A stretch of DNA of 59,155 bases from Candidatus Fimimorpha faecalis (GCA_018712075.1 DVHN01000072.1:1-59155); one strand, 5' to 3'; shown: positions 1 to 8,301, counted from the stretch's first letter. The notes: generated from the sequence alone by a model not told the origin. Program-made: numbers and translations.

Positions 1-29
1 CTCTCTAATGGATATTCTCTTCCAGCCAA
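1..29 (-). CDS. fusA: Elongation factor G, N-terminal fragment cut by the window edge
   Basis: Only the first nine codons and part of a tenth are present. The frame reads MAGREYPLE, the usual N-terminus of clostridial EF-G, the GTPase that drives ribosome translocation. It starts with TTG, seven bases after a strong AAGGAGG site. It follows rpsL and rpsG in the canonical str-operon order. The GTPase motifs lie beyond the left edge, so the call rests on the N-terminal residues plus gene order. Confidence 0.85.
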
Positions 30-79
30 GATTTTTTCCTCCTTAAAATTATGCAAATCAGGCAATTACCTGTTTCCAA

Positions 80-550
80 TTAGAAACGATAATGTGCAAA
101 TGCCTTGTTTGCTTCTGCCATTTTGTGCATGTCTTCTTTCTTCTTAACAGATGCGCCTGTAGAATTAGATGCATCTAAAAGTTCATTTGCTAATCTTTCT
201 TCCATTGTCTTCTCGCCTCTCTTACGGGAATACAATGCAAGCCAACGAAGTGCTAACGCCTGTCTTCTTTCTGGCTTAACTTCGATTGGTACTTGGTATG
301 TTGCTCCACCAATTCTCTTTGCCTTAACTTCTAAAACTGGCATAATATTGTTCATAGCTTCTTCAAATACTTCCAAAGCTGGCTTTCCAGATTTTTCTTC
401 AACTCTGGCAAATGCACCATAAACAATCTTCTGAGCAACGCCTTTCTTACCATCTAACATAATATTGTTGATTAACTTAGTAACCACTTTATTATTGTAT
501 AATGGATCTGCTAATACGTCTCTTTTTTGAGTATGTCCTTTACGTGGCAC
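80..550 (-). CDS. rpsG: 30S ribosomal protein S7
   Basis: S7 is the primary assembly protein of the 30S head and binds the 3' major domain of 16S rRNA. The protein begins (M)[11 protein letters not shown] and contains the family's [18 protein letters not shown] and R-rich ALRWL segments. The frame is open for another 16 codons upstream, but I place the start at a GTG. It gives the standard 156-residue length and lies about 8 bases after AAGGAGGGA. It is the second gene of the str operon, transcribed from the promoter upstream of rpsL. Confidence 0.97.
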   Translation of the reverse strand: MPRKGHTQKRDVLADPLYNNKVVTKLINNIMLDGKKGVAQKIVYGAFARVEEKSGKPALEVFEEAMNNIMPVLEVKAKRIGGATYQVPIEVKPERRQALALRWLALYSRKRGEKTMEERLANELLDASNSTGASVKKKEDMHKMAEANKAFAHYRF

Positions 551-654
551 GTTACTTCCCTCCTTAATTATTAATGGAAATACAAAGTATTTCGTCAATT
601 AAATCACTGGTACTCACATAACTGTGTTCGTGCTCGGTTCTTGTTTCTCCAACA

Positions 655-670
655 TCACAACTAATTGTGA
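655..670 (-). other. Small stem-loop in the rpsL-rpsG intergenic spacer
   Basis: The 187-base spacer between rpsL and rpsG contains a perfect 6-bp stem with a 4-base loop (TCACAA, TTAG, TTGTGA on the minus strand). It lies inside the polycistronic transcript and has no T-tract, so it is not a terminator. It could be a processing or translational control element; nothing in the sequence decides this. Confidence 0.35.
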
Positions 671-737
671 CTATCTATCCTGCAACCGCCAGGTAGGGTC
701 GTTCGAATGCCGGCACTAATCTAAAACGTGATATTAA

Positions 738-1160
738 TTATTTCTTTGCGTCTTTCGGTCTCTTAGCTCCGTATTTGGAACGAGCCTGTCTTCTCTTAGC
801 AACACCTGCTGTATCAAGTGTACCTCTTACAATATGGTATCTTGTACCTGGTAAGTCCTTAACACGACCACCACGAATTAATACAACACTATGTTCCTGA
901 AGGTTATGTCCTTCTCCTGGGATATAGCTCGTTACTTCGATTCCATTGGAAAGACGTACTCTGGCGATCTTTCTTAAAGCAGAGTTAGGCTTCCTAGGTG
1001 TAGCAGTCTTAACAGCAGTACAAACACCTCTCTTCTGTGGAGCAGATGTATTTGTAGCTTTCTTTCTTAAAGAATTATAGCCTCTCTGTAATGCTGGTAC
1101 AGTAGACTTCTTTTCTTGTGTCTGTCTTCCCTTTCTTACTAACTGATTAAATGTAGGCAT
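738..1160 (-). CDS. rpsL: 30S ribosomal protein S12
   Basis: S12 sits at the decoding centre of the 30S subunit. The protein begins [12 protein letters not shown] and contains the decoding-loop segment [11 protein letters not shown] (Lys in the usual streptomycin-sensitive position) and the [10 protein letters not shown] segment. The start is the ATG seven bases after AGGAGGTG; an in-frame GTG three codons earlier overlaps the ribosome binding site and is rejected. This gives 140 residues, the normal length. It is the first gene of the str operon. Confidence 0.97.
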   Translation of the reverse strand: MPTFNQLVRKGRQTQEKKSTVPALQRGYNSLRKKATNTSAPQKRGVCTAVKTATPRKPNSALRKIARVRLSNGIEVTSYIPGEGHNLQEHSVVLIRGGRVKDLPGTRYHIVRGTLDTAGVAKRRQARSKYGAKRPKDAKK

Positions 1161-1267
1161 TCTTTTCACCTCCTGTAGATTTTATCCTTACTTGTTTCGT
1201 GTACACCAGGTTCGGTTGTCCTGTCTTTGCATACGAAAATAGCATACAATACATGCACACTCTAGAC

Positions 1268-1296
1268 ATTATATCGACTAAAAAATTTCCTGTCAA
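1268..1296 (-). promoter_or_regulatory. Sigma-A promoter of the str operon
   Basis: On the minus strand a perfect TTGACA (1291-1296) and TATAAT (1268-1273) are separated by 17 bases. The transcript would run about 100 bases before rpsL. It is one of the best consensus matches in the window, as expected for a ribosomal protein operon. Confidence 0.88.
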
Positions 1297-1346
1297 GGGG
1301 TTTTCCAAATATTTTTCTATTTTTCCTTCTCAATATGAGAAAGTCT

Positions 1347-2531
1347 TTATTCCTGTACAAATTGAATAAATTCTCTTACTTCCTGTTCCGAATCTAGTCT
1401 TGCGGTGTACATCTGATTTCCCATTGCACCTGAAAGAATGCCTGGAATTCGTTCTTTCATTACAATTCTGGAACCATACTTCCACATCACTTCATCATCG
1501 GAATGGCGATAATTTTTTCCATCCCTGCGTCCGGCATAGACACAGTAATATTTTCTCTGGTTTTGGTCTACATCCGAATGTTGTTTGGATACCATATCTG
1601 CCCATATTTGATATACATCCAAACTTCCAGCATAATTAAACATATCTGGTGTATATCCTCCTGCTGGGCGCATATTTACTTCTAGCCCTGCAAAATCTCC
1701 AACATTTCCAATTCCTGGTTTTGCTTCTGTCAAACGGAAAAACTCCATATGTACAAACCGATTTCTTGCATTGAATGCTTTTACTGTACGTCTTCCCATA
1801 TCACGCAGCACTTCTGGAATTTCGTTTCCTACATAGTAGGCTAAATCTTTTTCATCATTCACAATATCCATAATGGATGGTGGCCATGCAGTCATTGTTT
1901 CAAAAAGTGGATCTCCATTTTGATTTGTAATTGCATCATACGAATAAATATTTCCATTGATGAATTCTTCCATTACATATTGGATTCCTGGCTTACTGCG
2001 ATAGAATCGCTCTACTTCTTCTTGATTATGCAGCTTATGCGTATCAGAAGCTCCTACTCCATTGTCTGGCTTTACAATAACTGGATATCCTACTTCTTGG
2101 ATAAATTTTAGCCCTTCTTCCAGCGTTGTGACCCAATGGCATTTTGCACTTGGAACACCTGCCTTTGCATAAAATTTCTTCATTGCAAACTTACTTTTAA
2201 ATGCCCAAATCTCATCCGACTGTACTCCTGTTTTAATATTAAAATCAGTACGGAGTTTCGCATCTTGTTCCAGCCAATATTCATTGTTTGATTCCAGCCA
2301 ATCAATCTTCCCATATTTAAAGGCAAAAAATGCAACTGCACGATAAACCTCATCATAGTTTTCTAAAGAGTAGACACGATAATATTCTGTCAAAGAATTT
2401 TTTACCTTATTGTCCAACTGATCATATGGAGTATCTGCAATCCCCAACACATTTACTCCATTCCTCTTCAATCTATCGCAAAAATTCCAATAAGTTTTTG
2501 GAAACTGTGGTGAAATAAATATAAAGTTCAT
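1347..2531 (-). CDS. ATP-grasp domain protein (carboxylate-amine ligase-like)
   Basis: A 394-residue protein with an ATP-grasp fold: an N-terminal pre-grasp domain (about 1-110), an ATP-binding lysine in VKPDNGVGAS (about 153-162) and a metal-binding end in GLEVNMRPAGG (about 282-292). ATP-grasp enzymes join a carboxylate to an amine or thiol through an acyl phosphate. The substrate cannot be told from sequence. The start follows AAAGGAGG at normal spacing. It is a lone gene between the str promoter and a structured spacer, with no pathway partner. Confidence 0.8.
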   Translation of the reverse strand: MNFIFISPQFPKTYWNFCDRLKRNGVNVLGIADTPYDQLDNKVKNSLTEYYRVYSLENYDEVYRAVAFFAFKYGKIDWLESNNEYWLEQDAKLRTDFNIKTGVQSDEIWAFKSKFAMKKFYAKAGVPSAKCHWVTTLEEGLKFIQEVGYPVIVKPDNGVGASDTHKLHNQEEVERFYRSKPGIQYVMEEFINGNIYSYDAITNQNGDPLFETMTAWPPSIMDIVNDEKDLAYYVGNEIPEVLRDMGRRTVKAFNARNRFVHMEFFRLTEAKPGIGNVGDFAGLEVNMRPAGGYTPDMFNYAGSLDVYQIWADMVSKQHSDVDQNQRKYYCVYAGRRDGKNYRHSDDEVMWKYGSRIVMKERIPGILSGAMGNQMYTARLDSEQEVREFIQFVQE

Positions 2532-2581
2532 AAAGTATCCTCCTTTGCAACATTTTTCTTTCTTACTTTAATATATTTCAG

Positions 2582-2610
2582 AGCCATAGTTTGATCTTAT
2601 TTTTATGGCT
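2582..2610. other. Hairpin upstream of the ATP-grasp gene
   Basis: A 7-bp inverted repeat (AGCCATA ... TATGGCT) surrounds an AT-rich loop about 50 bases before the ATP-grasp start. It may be a leader hairpin or a dyad-symmetric operator. It has no T-tract, so a terminator is unlikely. Confidence 0.3.
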
Positions 2611-2616
2611 GATAGA

Positions 2617-2680
2617 AAAAGCGGCAATTCATCTTTGACCACCCTTAATAAAGGGAAATTAGGTCAAAGAAGTCTTGCCG
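2617..2680 (-). terminator. Probable rho-independent terminator after the FKBP lipoprotein gene
   Basis: Nested inverted repeats pair CGGCAA (2622-2627) with TTGCCG (2675-2680), CTTTGACC (2633-2640) with GGTCAAAG (2662-2669), and CCCTT with AAGGG at the tip. On the minus strand the last arm is followed by CTTTTTC. The position, about 85 bases after the lipoprotein stop, fits a terminator with interrupted stems. Confidence 0.55.
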
Positions 2681-2763
2681 AAAACTTTCCTGATAAAGTT
2701 AAAATAATTTTTTCCAAAAGCAAAATTATCTTTTGTATAAAATTCTGTTTTTTACTTATTGAC

Positions 2764-3906
2764 TTATTCTATCGTAACATTTTCTGCAAGCTTTTGCATT
2801 GTCAGAATCGGAAGTGCTCCCGAATAGGAATATCCCTTACCAAAATATTCTACATATCCATCTCTTGTATCTTCACTTCCAAAATAACTCAGTACATTGT
2901 CATCTGTTGCTTCGATACCTTCTTTCTCTGCAATTGCCTGAATCACAAGAATTACTTTTGCCTGTTCCGCACAAAGATTTTCACGTTGTTCTCCCGTTGG
3001 ATCAACTTGTTCATAGAACTCTTCCAATTCCATGCCTGCATCTGCCGCCTGCTGCATACTTGTATCATCTACAATCGCTCTTAATGCATCTGTAATCGAA
3101 GTTGGAATATTTTCTACTGTACTTTCCGCAATAACCTTGTCATACAAATACTCTAACACATTATCACTCTGTATGCTTTCTTTCAGTTGCTGGCGGTATT
3201 CTTCTGCGGTAACCGTTGCTCCCAATGTATCTTGAACAAATGCATCATTAAATTCAGGAAGCTCATCTTCTTCAATATATTTTAATACAATCGTAAAGGT
3301 TGCATCTTTTCCTGCCAAGTCTGGGTTTCTCTCATACGGATCTGGAAATGTTACTTGAATATCGAACGGTTCTTCACTTGGTGTATGTCCAATAATTTGT
3401 TCATAAAATCCATCAATAAAATTATCATAATTTGGATCAAAAACATAATCTTCGCTTTTTCCACCGTCAAATTCTACACCGTCAATTTTTCCAGTAAAAT
3501 CCATACAGATAATATCTCCATCTTCTACTGCACGATCGGTTACTTGTTTTGTCGTAGCAAATAATTTACGCTGTTCATCAATTGTAGCCTGAACCTCTTC
3601 CTCAGTTGGTTCCACATCTGCTTTTGCAATTGTTTTTAGTTGACTATAATCGTATAACTGAACTAGATCACTTGCCTTTATATCTTTAACATAGCCATTA
3701 TCTTGAAAGATTGTATTATAGACATCTACCTTTGTATCTTCTGCTGCACTTTCAGATTCTCCTTCTGCACTTGCATTTTCCCCAGCTGTAGTGTCACCAG
3801 CAGAACTATTATTTGTCGTTTCATTATTTGTAGTTCCTGTTGAGCAGGCAGCCGTCATAAAAGCCATACATACACACATCGTAACTACTAAAAATTTTTT
3901 TCTCAT
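2764..3906 (-). CDS. Lipoprotein with trigger-factor-like FKBP peptidyl-prolyl isomerase domain
   Basis: A 380-residue exported lipoprotein. A signal peptide ends in the lipobox TAAC, with the lipidated Cys at 21. A Thr/Asn/Ser/Glu-rich linker follows (22-58). Residues about 125-212 are FKBP-like as in trigger factor: GDIICMDFTGKIDGVEFDGG, then VTFPDPY and a LAGKDATF strand. The C-terminal part (about 215-370) is helical, like the trigger factor chaperone arms. It probably folds or isomerises exported proteins on the outer membrane face. The canonical cytoplasmic tig is separate, at 33748-35028. Substrates are unknown. Confidence 0.85.
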   Translation of the reverse strand: MRKKFLVVTMCVCMAFMTAACSTGTTNNETTNNSSAGDTTAGENASAEGESESAAEDTKVDVYNTIFQDNGYVKDIKASDLVQLYDYSQLKTIAKADVEPTEEEVQATIDEQRKLFATTKQVTDRAVEDGDIICMDFTGKIDGVEFDGGKSEDYVFDPNYDNFIDGFYEQIIGHTPSEEPFDIQVTFPDPYERNPDLAGKDATFTIVLKYIEEDELPEFNDAFVQDTLGATVTAEEYRQQLKESIQSDNVLEYLYDKVIAESTVENIPTSITDALRAIVDDTSMQQAADAGMELEEFYEQVDPTGEQRENLCAEQAKVILVIQAIAEKEGIEATDDNVLSYFGSEDTRDGYVEYFGKGYSYSGALPILTMQKLAENVTIE

Positions 3907-4081
3907 TTTTAATTTGCATCCTTCCTATTTCTCTTTTTCAGCTAATCATTCGCTTTGCATAATAACCGAATAGTATTGTAATTTATCCCAATTCACTCCT
4001 ATTCATCCTCTTTATCATATCATATCATTTTTTGAAAAAAAAGCTTGTTTTTTTAATTCACACAAAATTCATGCTTCTTTT

Positions 4082-4711
4082 TTACTTCCAAGATGAACGG
4101 AGCAATTCAGGTTTTCCCTCTAGGTGAGTATAGTCATTAAAACGTTCGAATGTAAACATTTCTGAGTCTGTATCATAATCTAGCTCTGTAATAGAAGTAT
4201 TTTCCATATTTTTTCCAAACATACTTTTTTTGGCAAAATCCATTCCAAGTATTCCAGCCAACATGCATCGAATAAATCCTCCATGTGTTACAATTGCAAC
4301 ATTGCCTGTACCGCCATGAACAATCTTATTAATTACTGGAAATCCTCTTTGATATACATCGGCTCCGCATTCTCCTCCAGGATAGGCTAAGTCACATCTG
4401 CGACTTTTTAATTTTTTTTGAAAAAAAGCAAAATACTTTGCATTTTCTTCATCGCTATGTCCTGTCATCTCCCCAAAATCAATTTCACGAAGCTGCGATT
4501 CCACTACAATATTCACATTTAATGTTTCATTTATAATTGCAGCAGTTTCCATTGCACGCTTTAGATCACTGCAATATATCTTTTCAATATTCCAGTTCTT
4601 TATGCGCTCTGCGACAAGCCGTGCCTGTTGCTTTCCTTCCTCTGCTAAATCTACGTCCACATTACATAATCGACTGTTTTGTCTGCCATGTCGAATCAAA
4701 TAAATTTTCAT
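4082..4711 (-). CDS. Histidine phosphatase family protein (phosphoglycerate mutase-like)
   Basis: A 209-residue member of the histidine phosphatase superfamily. The catalytic RHGR is at residues 7-10, where the His forms the phosphohistidine. A second catalytic His lies in IVTHGGFIR near residue 141. The acid/base Glu region is REIDFGEMTG. It is the third gene of an xpt-dtd-phosphatase group with 9-12 base gaps, so it is probably co-transcribed from the xpt promoter. The substrate is unknown; a second, cobalamin-linked paralogue is at 57317-57916. Confidence 0.85.
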   Translation of the reverse strand: MKIYLIRHGRQNSRLCNVDVDLAEEGKQQARLVAERIKNWNIEKIYCSDLKRAMETAAIINETLNVNIVVESQLREIDFGEMTGHSDEENAKYFAFFQKKLKSRRCDLAYPGGECGADVYQRGFPVINKIVHGGTGNVAIVTHGGFIRCMLAGILGMDFAKKSMFGKNMENTSITELDYDTDSEMFTFERFNDYTHLEGKPELLRSSWK

Positions 4712-4720
4712 ATTGTCACC

Positions 4721-5167
4721 CTACCAATCTCTACTATCCCATAAGATTGTAAATGGTCCGTCATTTTCTAATGCAATCTTCATATCTGCTCCAAACTGTC
4801 CATGCTGAACAGTTCCCATCTTATTCCTGCACAATTCTACAAAATAATCATATAAACTTTCTGCCAGAGCTGGATCTCCAGAACCAGTAAAGCTTGGTCG
4901 GTTTCCCTTGCGGCAGTCTGCATATAAAGTAAACTGAGAGATTACAAGGATTTCTCCCCCTACATCTGTAATGGAGAGATTTGTTTTCCCATTTTCATCT
5001 GGAAAAATACGCAGTTTAACTAGTTTTTCTACGTATTTTTCACACATCGCCTTTGTGTCTCCTTCTCCAACTCCAAGCAAAACAACATACCCTCGTCCAA
5101 TTTGTCCAATTACATGCTCATCTACTGTAACTCGCCCATAGTTTACTCTTTGTATTACAAGTTTCAT
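4721..5167 (-). CDS. dtd: D-aminoacyl-tRNA deacylase
   Basis: Dtd removes D-amino acids and glycine mischarged onto tRNAs. The 148-residue protein has the family signature [17 protein letters not shown], with SQFT at 77-80, and the second conserved patch TNGPF-like [11 protein letters not shown] at the C-terminus (here NDGPFT). Its length is normal. It starts after CGGAGGAAG and lies 12 bases after xpt and 9 before the phosphatase gene. Confidence 0.95.
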   Translation of the reverse strand: MKLVIQRVNYGRVTVDEHVIGQIGRGYVVLLGVGEGDTKAMCEKYVEKLVKLRIFPDENGKTNLSITDVGGEILVISQFTLYADCRKGNRPSFTGSGDPALAESLYDYFVELCRNKMGTVQHGQFGADMKIALENDGPFTILWDSRDW

Positions 5168-5179
5168 AACTTCCTCCGA

Positions 5180-5758
5180 TTAATTCCGAAAAATTACTTC
5201 TCCCGTTTGTGCATCCAAACCATCTACAATCGCTAGAGATTCTACACGAACTCCTTTGCTTCGAATTAGTTCTCCACCTTTTTGGAAACCTTTTTCAATT
5301 ACAATTCCGATCCCCTCAATAACTGCACCAGAACTTTGCACTAAATCAATTAGCCCCTCCATTGCACATCCATTTGCAAGGAAATCATCTATTATTAAAA
5401 TATGATCTTCCTTATGTAAAAACTTTTTGGATACAATTACATCATATACTTTCTTATGAGTAAAAGATTCAATTTTTGTACTATAAACTTCTCCGTCAAT
5501 ATTAATACTCTGCTGTTTTTTAGCAAACACCACAGGGGCATTAAAATACTGTGCTGCAATACAGGCAATCCCTATACCACTTGCTTCAATTGTCAAAATT
5601 TTATTAATCGGACGATCTGAAAATAAACGCTTAAACTCTTTTCCAATTTCGTTTAACAGTTCTATGTCCATTTGATGGTTTAAAAAACTATCTACTTTTA
5701 ATACATTTCCTTCCTTTATAACTCCGTCTCTGCGAATTCGTTCTTTTAAAAGCTCCAT
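5180..5758 (-). CDS. xpt: Xanthine phosphoribosyltransferase
   Basis: Xpt converts xanthine and PRPP to XMP in purine salvage. The 192-residue protein has the family's N-terminal [12 protein letters not shown], the EASGIG segment (58-63) and the PRPP-binding loop IIDDFLANG (122-130). It is the first gene of a three-gene unit and has its own promoter. The 95-base leader does not match the purine riboswitch consensus that precedes xpt in many Firmicutes. Confidence 0.95.
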   Translation of the reverse strand: MELLKERIRRDGVIKEGNVLKVDSFLNHQMDIELLNEIGKEFKRLFSDRPINKILTIEASGIGIACIAAQYFNAPVVFAKKQQSINIDGEVYSTKIESFTHKKVYDVIVSKKFLHKEDHILIIDDFLANGCAMEGLIDLVQSSGAVIEGIGIVIEKGFQKGGELIRSKGVRVESLAIVDGLDAQTGEVIFRN

Positions 5759-5853
5759 GATTTCCTCCTGTATCTTAATATGAGAGTATTATTATCGTAT
5801 GTATATTAGCGGACCACCACATCCTCTAAGTAACTTTTGGATAAATATTACTT

Positions 5854-5882
5854 ACTATACTATATTTCATTGGATTTGACAA
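5854..5882 (-). promoter_or_regulatory. Sigma-A promoter of the xpt-dtd-phosphatase unit
   Basis: TTGTCA (5877-5882) and TATAGT (5854-5859) are separated by 17 bases on the minus strand. Transcription would start about 90 bases before the xpt ATG. Confidence 0.75.
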
Positions 5883-5902
5883 GCCTGAAGCACAATAAAC
5901 AA

Positions 5903-5922
5903 CAGAAAATTTATATTTTCTG
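5903..5922 (-). terminator. Possible terminator after the alarmone synthetase gene
   Basis: An 8-bp AT-rich stem (CAGAAAAT/ATTTTCTG, 4-base loop) is followed on the minus strand by TTGTTTATTG. An outer repeat (GCACAATA/TATTGTGC) brackets it and overlaps the stop codon. The T-tract is weak, so this is only a candidate. Confidence 0.4.
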
Positions 5923-5964
5923 CATCCCTTTTTCTCTACTTTCATATCCTTATCCAAGCTATTT

Positions 5965-6648
5965 CTATTGTGCTTTTCGTGTATGAAATTCATACTCTCT
6001 TGCTTTCCGCTCTTTCACTTCTTGTTCCAGCTCTTTTACTGCCTGATTCAATGATAACATTTTTTTATCAAGTCTATTTACCATATCTGCACACGCTTTT
6101 AATTCTCGACTAATATAGGCGGGAGCTTCCCCATCAAATTTATAATAAATCTTATGTTCCAGACTCGCCCAAAAATCCATTGCAATCGTTCGTATTTGAA
6201 TCTCTACTTTTACATCGACAGGTCCATCTGATACAAATACAGGAATAGAAATTACCATATGATAACTTTTATAACCATTTGGTTTTGGCTGTTCAATATA
6301 ATTCTTAATCGTTATTACTTTTACATCTGCTTGATTGCTAATCATATCTGCAATCATATAGATATCTGAGGTAAAAGAACAAATAATTCTTATTCCTACA
6401 ATGTCATTCAGATATTTTCTCATATTTTCAATACTAACTTCTTTGCCTGCACGTTTTAGCTTTTTTACAATGCTCTCTGGTGTCTTAATTCTTGCCGCCA
6501 CATGTTCAATCGGATTATAATTATGAATTTCCACAAATTCATCTTTTAAAATATCAATCTTAGTTTGAACTTGTTTCATTGCAGATTTATATAGGAACAT
6601 TGTAGATTTCCATTCGTCCACAGGCTCACTTTGTTCTAAAAAAGACAT
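5965..6648 (-). CDS. Small alarmone synthetase, (p)ppGpp synthase of RelQ type
   Basis: A 227-residue single-domain RelA/SpoT-type synthetase that transfers pyrophosphate from ATP to GDP or GTP in the stringent response. Family segments visible are ARIKTPESIVKKLKR, NDIVGIRIICSF, PKPNGYKSYH and VEIQIRTIAMDFWASLEHKIYYK. There is no HD hydrolase, TGS or ACT domain. The frame extends 31 codons upstream, but the ATG seven bases after GGAGG gives the usual length. It may be transcribed from an extended -10 at 6785-6790. Confidence 0.9.
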   Translation of the reverse strand: MSFLEQSEPVDEWKSTMFLYKSAMKQVQTKIDILKDEFVEIHNYNPIEHVAARIKTPESIVKKLKRAGKEVSIENMRKYLNDIVGIRIICSFTSDIYMIADMISNQADVKVITIKNYIEQPKPNGYKSYHMVISIPVFVSDGPVDVKVEIQIRTIAMDFWASLEHKIYYKFDGEAPAYISRELKACADMVNRLDKKMLSLNQAVKELEQEVKERKAREYEFHTRKAQ

Positions 6649-6784
6649 TTTACCGCCTCCACTTCTTATCTCCTTTATTTTTTCTCTAAACATAGAGTTT
6701 TTATGGCACGATTTTAGTCCATAATATCGTGATCCACGCATATTTCTAAATGTTATTACACCGATATTTCTTGTGTTTATACTT

Positions 6785-6790
6785 ATTATA
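6785..6790 (-). promoter_or_regulatory. Extended -10 promoter candidate for the alarmone synthetase
   Basis: The minus strand reads TG-A-TATAAT. No good -35 lies 17 bases upstream, so an extended -10 promoter is proposed. The leader would be about 130 bases. Confidence 0.45.
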
Positions 6791-6864
6791 TCATACTTTT
6801 TATCATTCGTGTGTATAAAGATAAAATCTTAAGAATTTTTTATATTTTTTAGATTATTTTTATC

Positions 6865-6893
6865 TTGACAAATCAATTTTTTTCTTTTATACT
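6865..6893 (+). promoter_or_regulatory. Sigma-A promoter of perR
   Basis: TTGACA (6865-6870), 17-base spacer, TATACT (6888-6893) on the plus strand. It is directly followed by a PerR-box-like palindrome. Confidence 0.85.
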
Positions 6894-6898
6894 AAATT

Positions 6899-6913
6899 TA
6901 GTAATTGTTATTA
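6899..6913 (+). promoter_or_regulatory. PerR-box-like operator at perR
   Basis: The 15-mer TAGTAATTGTTATTA matches the PerR consensus TTATAATNATTATAA at most positions. It overlaps the expected transcription start of perR. The rubrerythrin promoter carries a near-identical site, which supports autoregulation by the adjacent gene product. Confidence 0.65.
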
Positions 6914-7018
6914 CTATTATTAATCTGTCAAGTGAGACTTTGTAGATTTATATCCATCCGATTTTCATCTACATTCGTACAATTTTGTACCAAATAGAAT
7001 ATTCGATGGAGGTGGCAT

Positions 7019-7420
7019 ATGCTGAAATATAGCAGACAACGTGAAGCCATTAAAGATTTCCTTTTGACCCGAACGGATCATCCTACTGCCGATATGATTT
7101 ACATGCATATTAGGAATCAGTTTCCAAATATCAGTTTAGGAACCGTATATCGGAACCTCTCTCTCTTGGCTTCACTTGGAGAAATTTCCAAAATCAGCTG
7201 TGGCGATGGTTCTGTACATTTTGATCCAGTTCCTACCCCACATTATCATTTTTTCTGCAATCAATGTGGTTGTATACAAGATATTCATTTAAAGCTTTCC
7301 GAAGATTTAAATGAAATCGCTGCTCAAAATTTTCCAGGTAAAATTAAAAATCACTCGATTATTTTCTATGGAAAATGCGCAAACTGTTCAAGTGATAAAA
7401 ATAATCACTTGACAAACTAA
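7019..7420 (+). CDS. perR: Fur-family peroxide-type regulator, PerR-like
   Basis: A 133-residue Fur-family repressor with an N-terminal winged helix (about 1-75, with SLGTVYRNLSLLASLGEI as the recognition region). A C-terminal metal-binding domain follows: the HYHFFCNQCGC motif, and a second CxxC in GKCANCSS that completes the structural zinc site. Gene order (rubrerythrin directly downstream) and the two matching operators favour PerR over Fur or Zur. In PerR, iron-catalysed oxidation of a His relieves repression. It starts after GGAGGTGGC. Its 3' end contains the -35 of the rubrerythrin promoter. Confidence 0.88.
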   Translation: MLKYSRQREAIKDFLLTRTDHPTADMIYMHIRNQFPNISLGTVYRNLSLLASLGEISKISCGDGSVHFDPVPTPHYHFFCNQCGCIQDIHLKLSEDLNEIAAQNFPGKIKNHSIIFYGKCANCSSDKNNHLTN

Positions 7421-7437
7421 AAATGGTATGATATCAT
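7409..7437 (+). promoter_or_regulatory. Sigma-A promoter of the rubrerythrin gene
   Basis: TTGACA (7409-7414) lies inside the last codons of perR; TATCAT (7432-7437) follows after 17 bases. The start point falls in the PerR-box-like palindrome at 7440-7458. Confidence 0.75.
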
Positions 7438-7439
7438 AT

Positions 7440-7458
7440 AATAGTAATCATTATTATT
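7440..7458 (+). promoter_or_regulatory. PerR-box-like operator at the rubrerythrin promoter
   Basis: A 19-bp palindrome AATAGTAATcATTATTATT has one mismatched pair around a central C. It contains a good match to TTATAATNATTATAA and lies just downstream of the -10. A repressor bound here would block initiation. Confidence 0.7.
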
Positions 7459-7497
7459 ATGATTTACTTAACAAAATATCAATCCTAAGGGAATAAA

Positions 7498-7563
7498 GTG
7501 GGCTTGCCCACTTCCCCCATCCCCTCACTTATAAGGGGCTTGCACAATTTGTGCACCAGGCAT
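7498..7563 (+). other. Run of three hairpins in the rubrerythrin leader
   Basis: The 187-base spacer holds three consecutive dyads: GTGGGC/GCCCAC with a TT loop at about 7498-7511, CCCCT/AGGGG at about 7523-7540, and TGCACA/TGTGCA around 7540-7555. They are GC-rich islands in AT-rich sequence and end about 50 bases before the start codon. They could stabilise the 5' end of an abundant mRNA. None matches a riboswitch class I know. Confidence 0.5.
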
Positions 7564-7607
7564 GGTTGCAAAGCAATAATTTATAAAAAGTAAAGGAGAT
7601 TATTAAA

Positions 7608-8150
7608 ATGAAGAAATTTGTATGTCAAGTTTGTGGTTATGTTTATGAAGGTGAAGCAGCTCCAGAATTTTGTCCAGTTTGTAAAGCACCAGCATCTAAG
7701 TTTACAGAACAATCTGGCGAAATGACATGGGCAGCAGAACATGTTGTAGGTGTTGCTAAGGGCGTTAGCGAAGACATCTTAGCTGATTTAAGAGCTAACT
7801 TCGAAGGTGAATGTTCTGAAGTTGGTATGTATCTTGCTATGGCACGTGTTGCTCATAGAGAAGGTTACCCAGAAATCGGTTTATATTGGGAAAAAGCTGC
7901 TTACGAAGAAGCTGAACATGCTGCTAAATTCGCTGAATTATTAGGCGAAGTTGTAACTGACAGCACAAAGAAAAATCTTGAAATGAGAGTAGAAGCTGAA
8001 AATGGTGCTACAGCTGGTAAGTTTGATCTTGCAAAGCGTGCAAAAGCTGCTAATTTAGATGCAATTCATGATACAGTTCATGAAATGGCTAGAGATGAAG
8101 CTAGACATGGCAAGGCATTCAAGGGCTTATTAGAAAGATACTTTGGCTAA
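7608..8150 (+). CDS. rbr: Reverse rubrerythrin (rubredoxin domain first)
   Basis: A 180-residue non-haem iron peroxidase. The rubredoxin domain is N-terminal (Cys 6, 9, 22, 25 in CQVC and CPVC). The ferritin-like diiron domain follows, with [21 protein letters not shown] and [13 protein letters not shown] supplying the Glu/His ligands. This reversed order is typical of clostridial reverse rubrerythrins, which reduce H2O2 and O2 using NADH through rubredoxin reductase. Regulation by the upstream PerR-like protein is likely from the operator. The start follows AAAGGAG. Codon use suggests high expression. Confidence 0.95.
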   Translation: MKKFVCQVCGYVYEGEAAPEFCPVCKAPASKFTEQSGEMTWAAEHVVGVAKGVSEDILADLRANFEGECSEVGMYLAMARVAHREGYPEIGLYWEKAAYEEAEHAAKFAELLGEVVTDSTKKNLEMRVEAENGATAGKFDLAKRAKAANLDAIHDTVHEMARDEARHGKAFKGLLERYFG

Positions 8151-8197
8151 AATTTACTTGTACAATATTGGTTCGTATATTGACTGACTACGTTCCC

Positions 8198-8270
8198 AAA
8201 AAGGCTATCGAGAAACATAAAATTTCAATACAGACTGTATGAAAATTTTATTTCCCGATAGCCTTTTTTA
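8198..8270. terminator. Bidirectional terminator between rubrerythrin and the DEAD-box helicase gene
   Basis: A 13-base inverted repeat (AAAAAGGCTATCG at 8198-8210, CGATAGCCTTTTT at 8256-8268) has T-tracts on both strands. The loop region can pair further (ATAAAATT ... AATTTTAT). It separates two convergent genes. Confidence 0.88.
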
Positions 8271-8301
8271 TCATAAACAGTATCGATTTAACAGCGTCCT
8301 T

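Larger units (their letters stand above)
6649..7018. other. Divergent intergenic region between the alarmone synthetase and perR
   Basis: This 370-base AT-rich stretch has no convincing gene. It holds a minus-strand extended -10 for the synthetase, the plus-strand perR promoter, a PerR-box-like palindrome just downstream of it, and about 100 bases of perR leader. Confidence 0.7.

Noticed and set aside
690..715. tRNA T-arm-like sequence GTTCGAATGCC between rpsL and rpsG
   Set aside because: No acceptor stem, D-arm or anticodon arm could be built around it on either strand.
5759..5853. Purine riboswitch upstream of xpt
   Set aside because: The leader lacks the conserved junction and loop bases of the purine aptamer. 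A possible AAGTAA/TTACTT stem would begin upstream of the predicted transcription start, so it would not be in the RNA.
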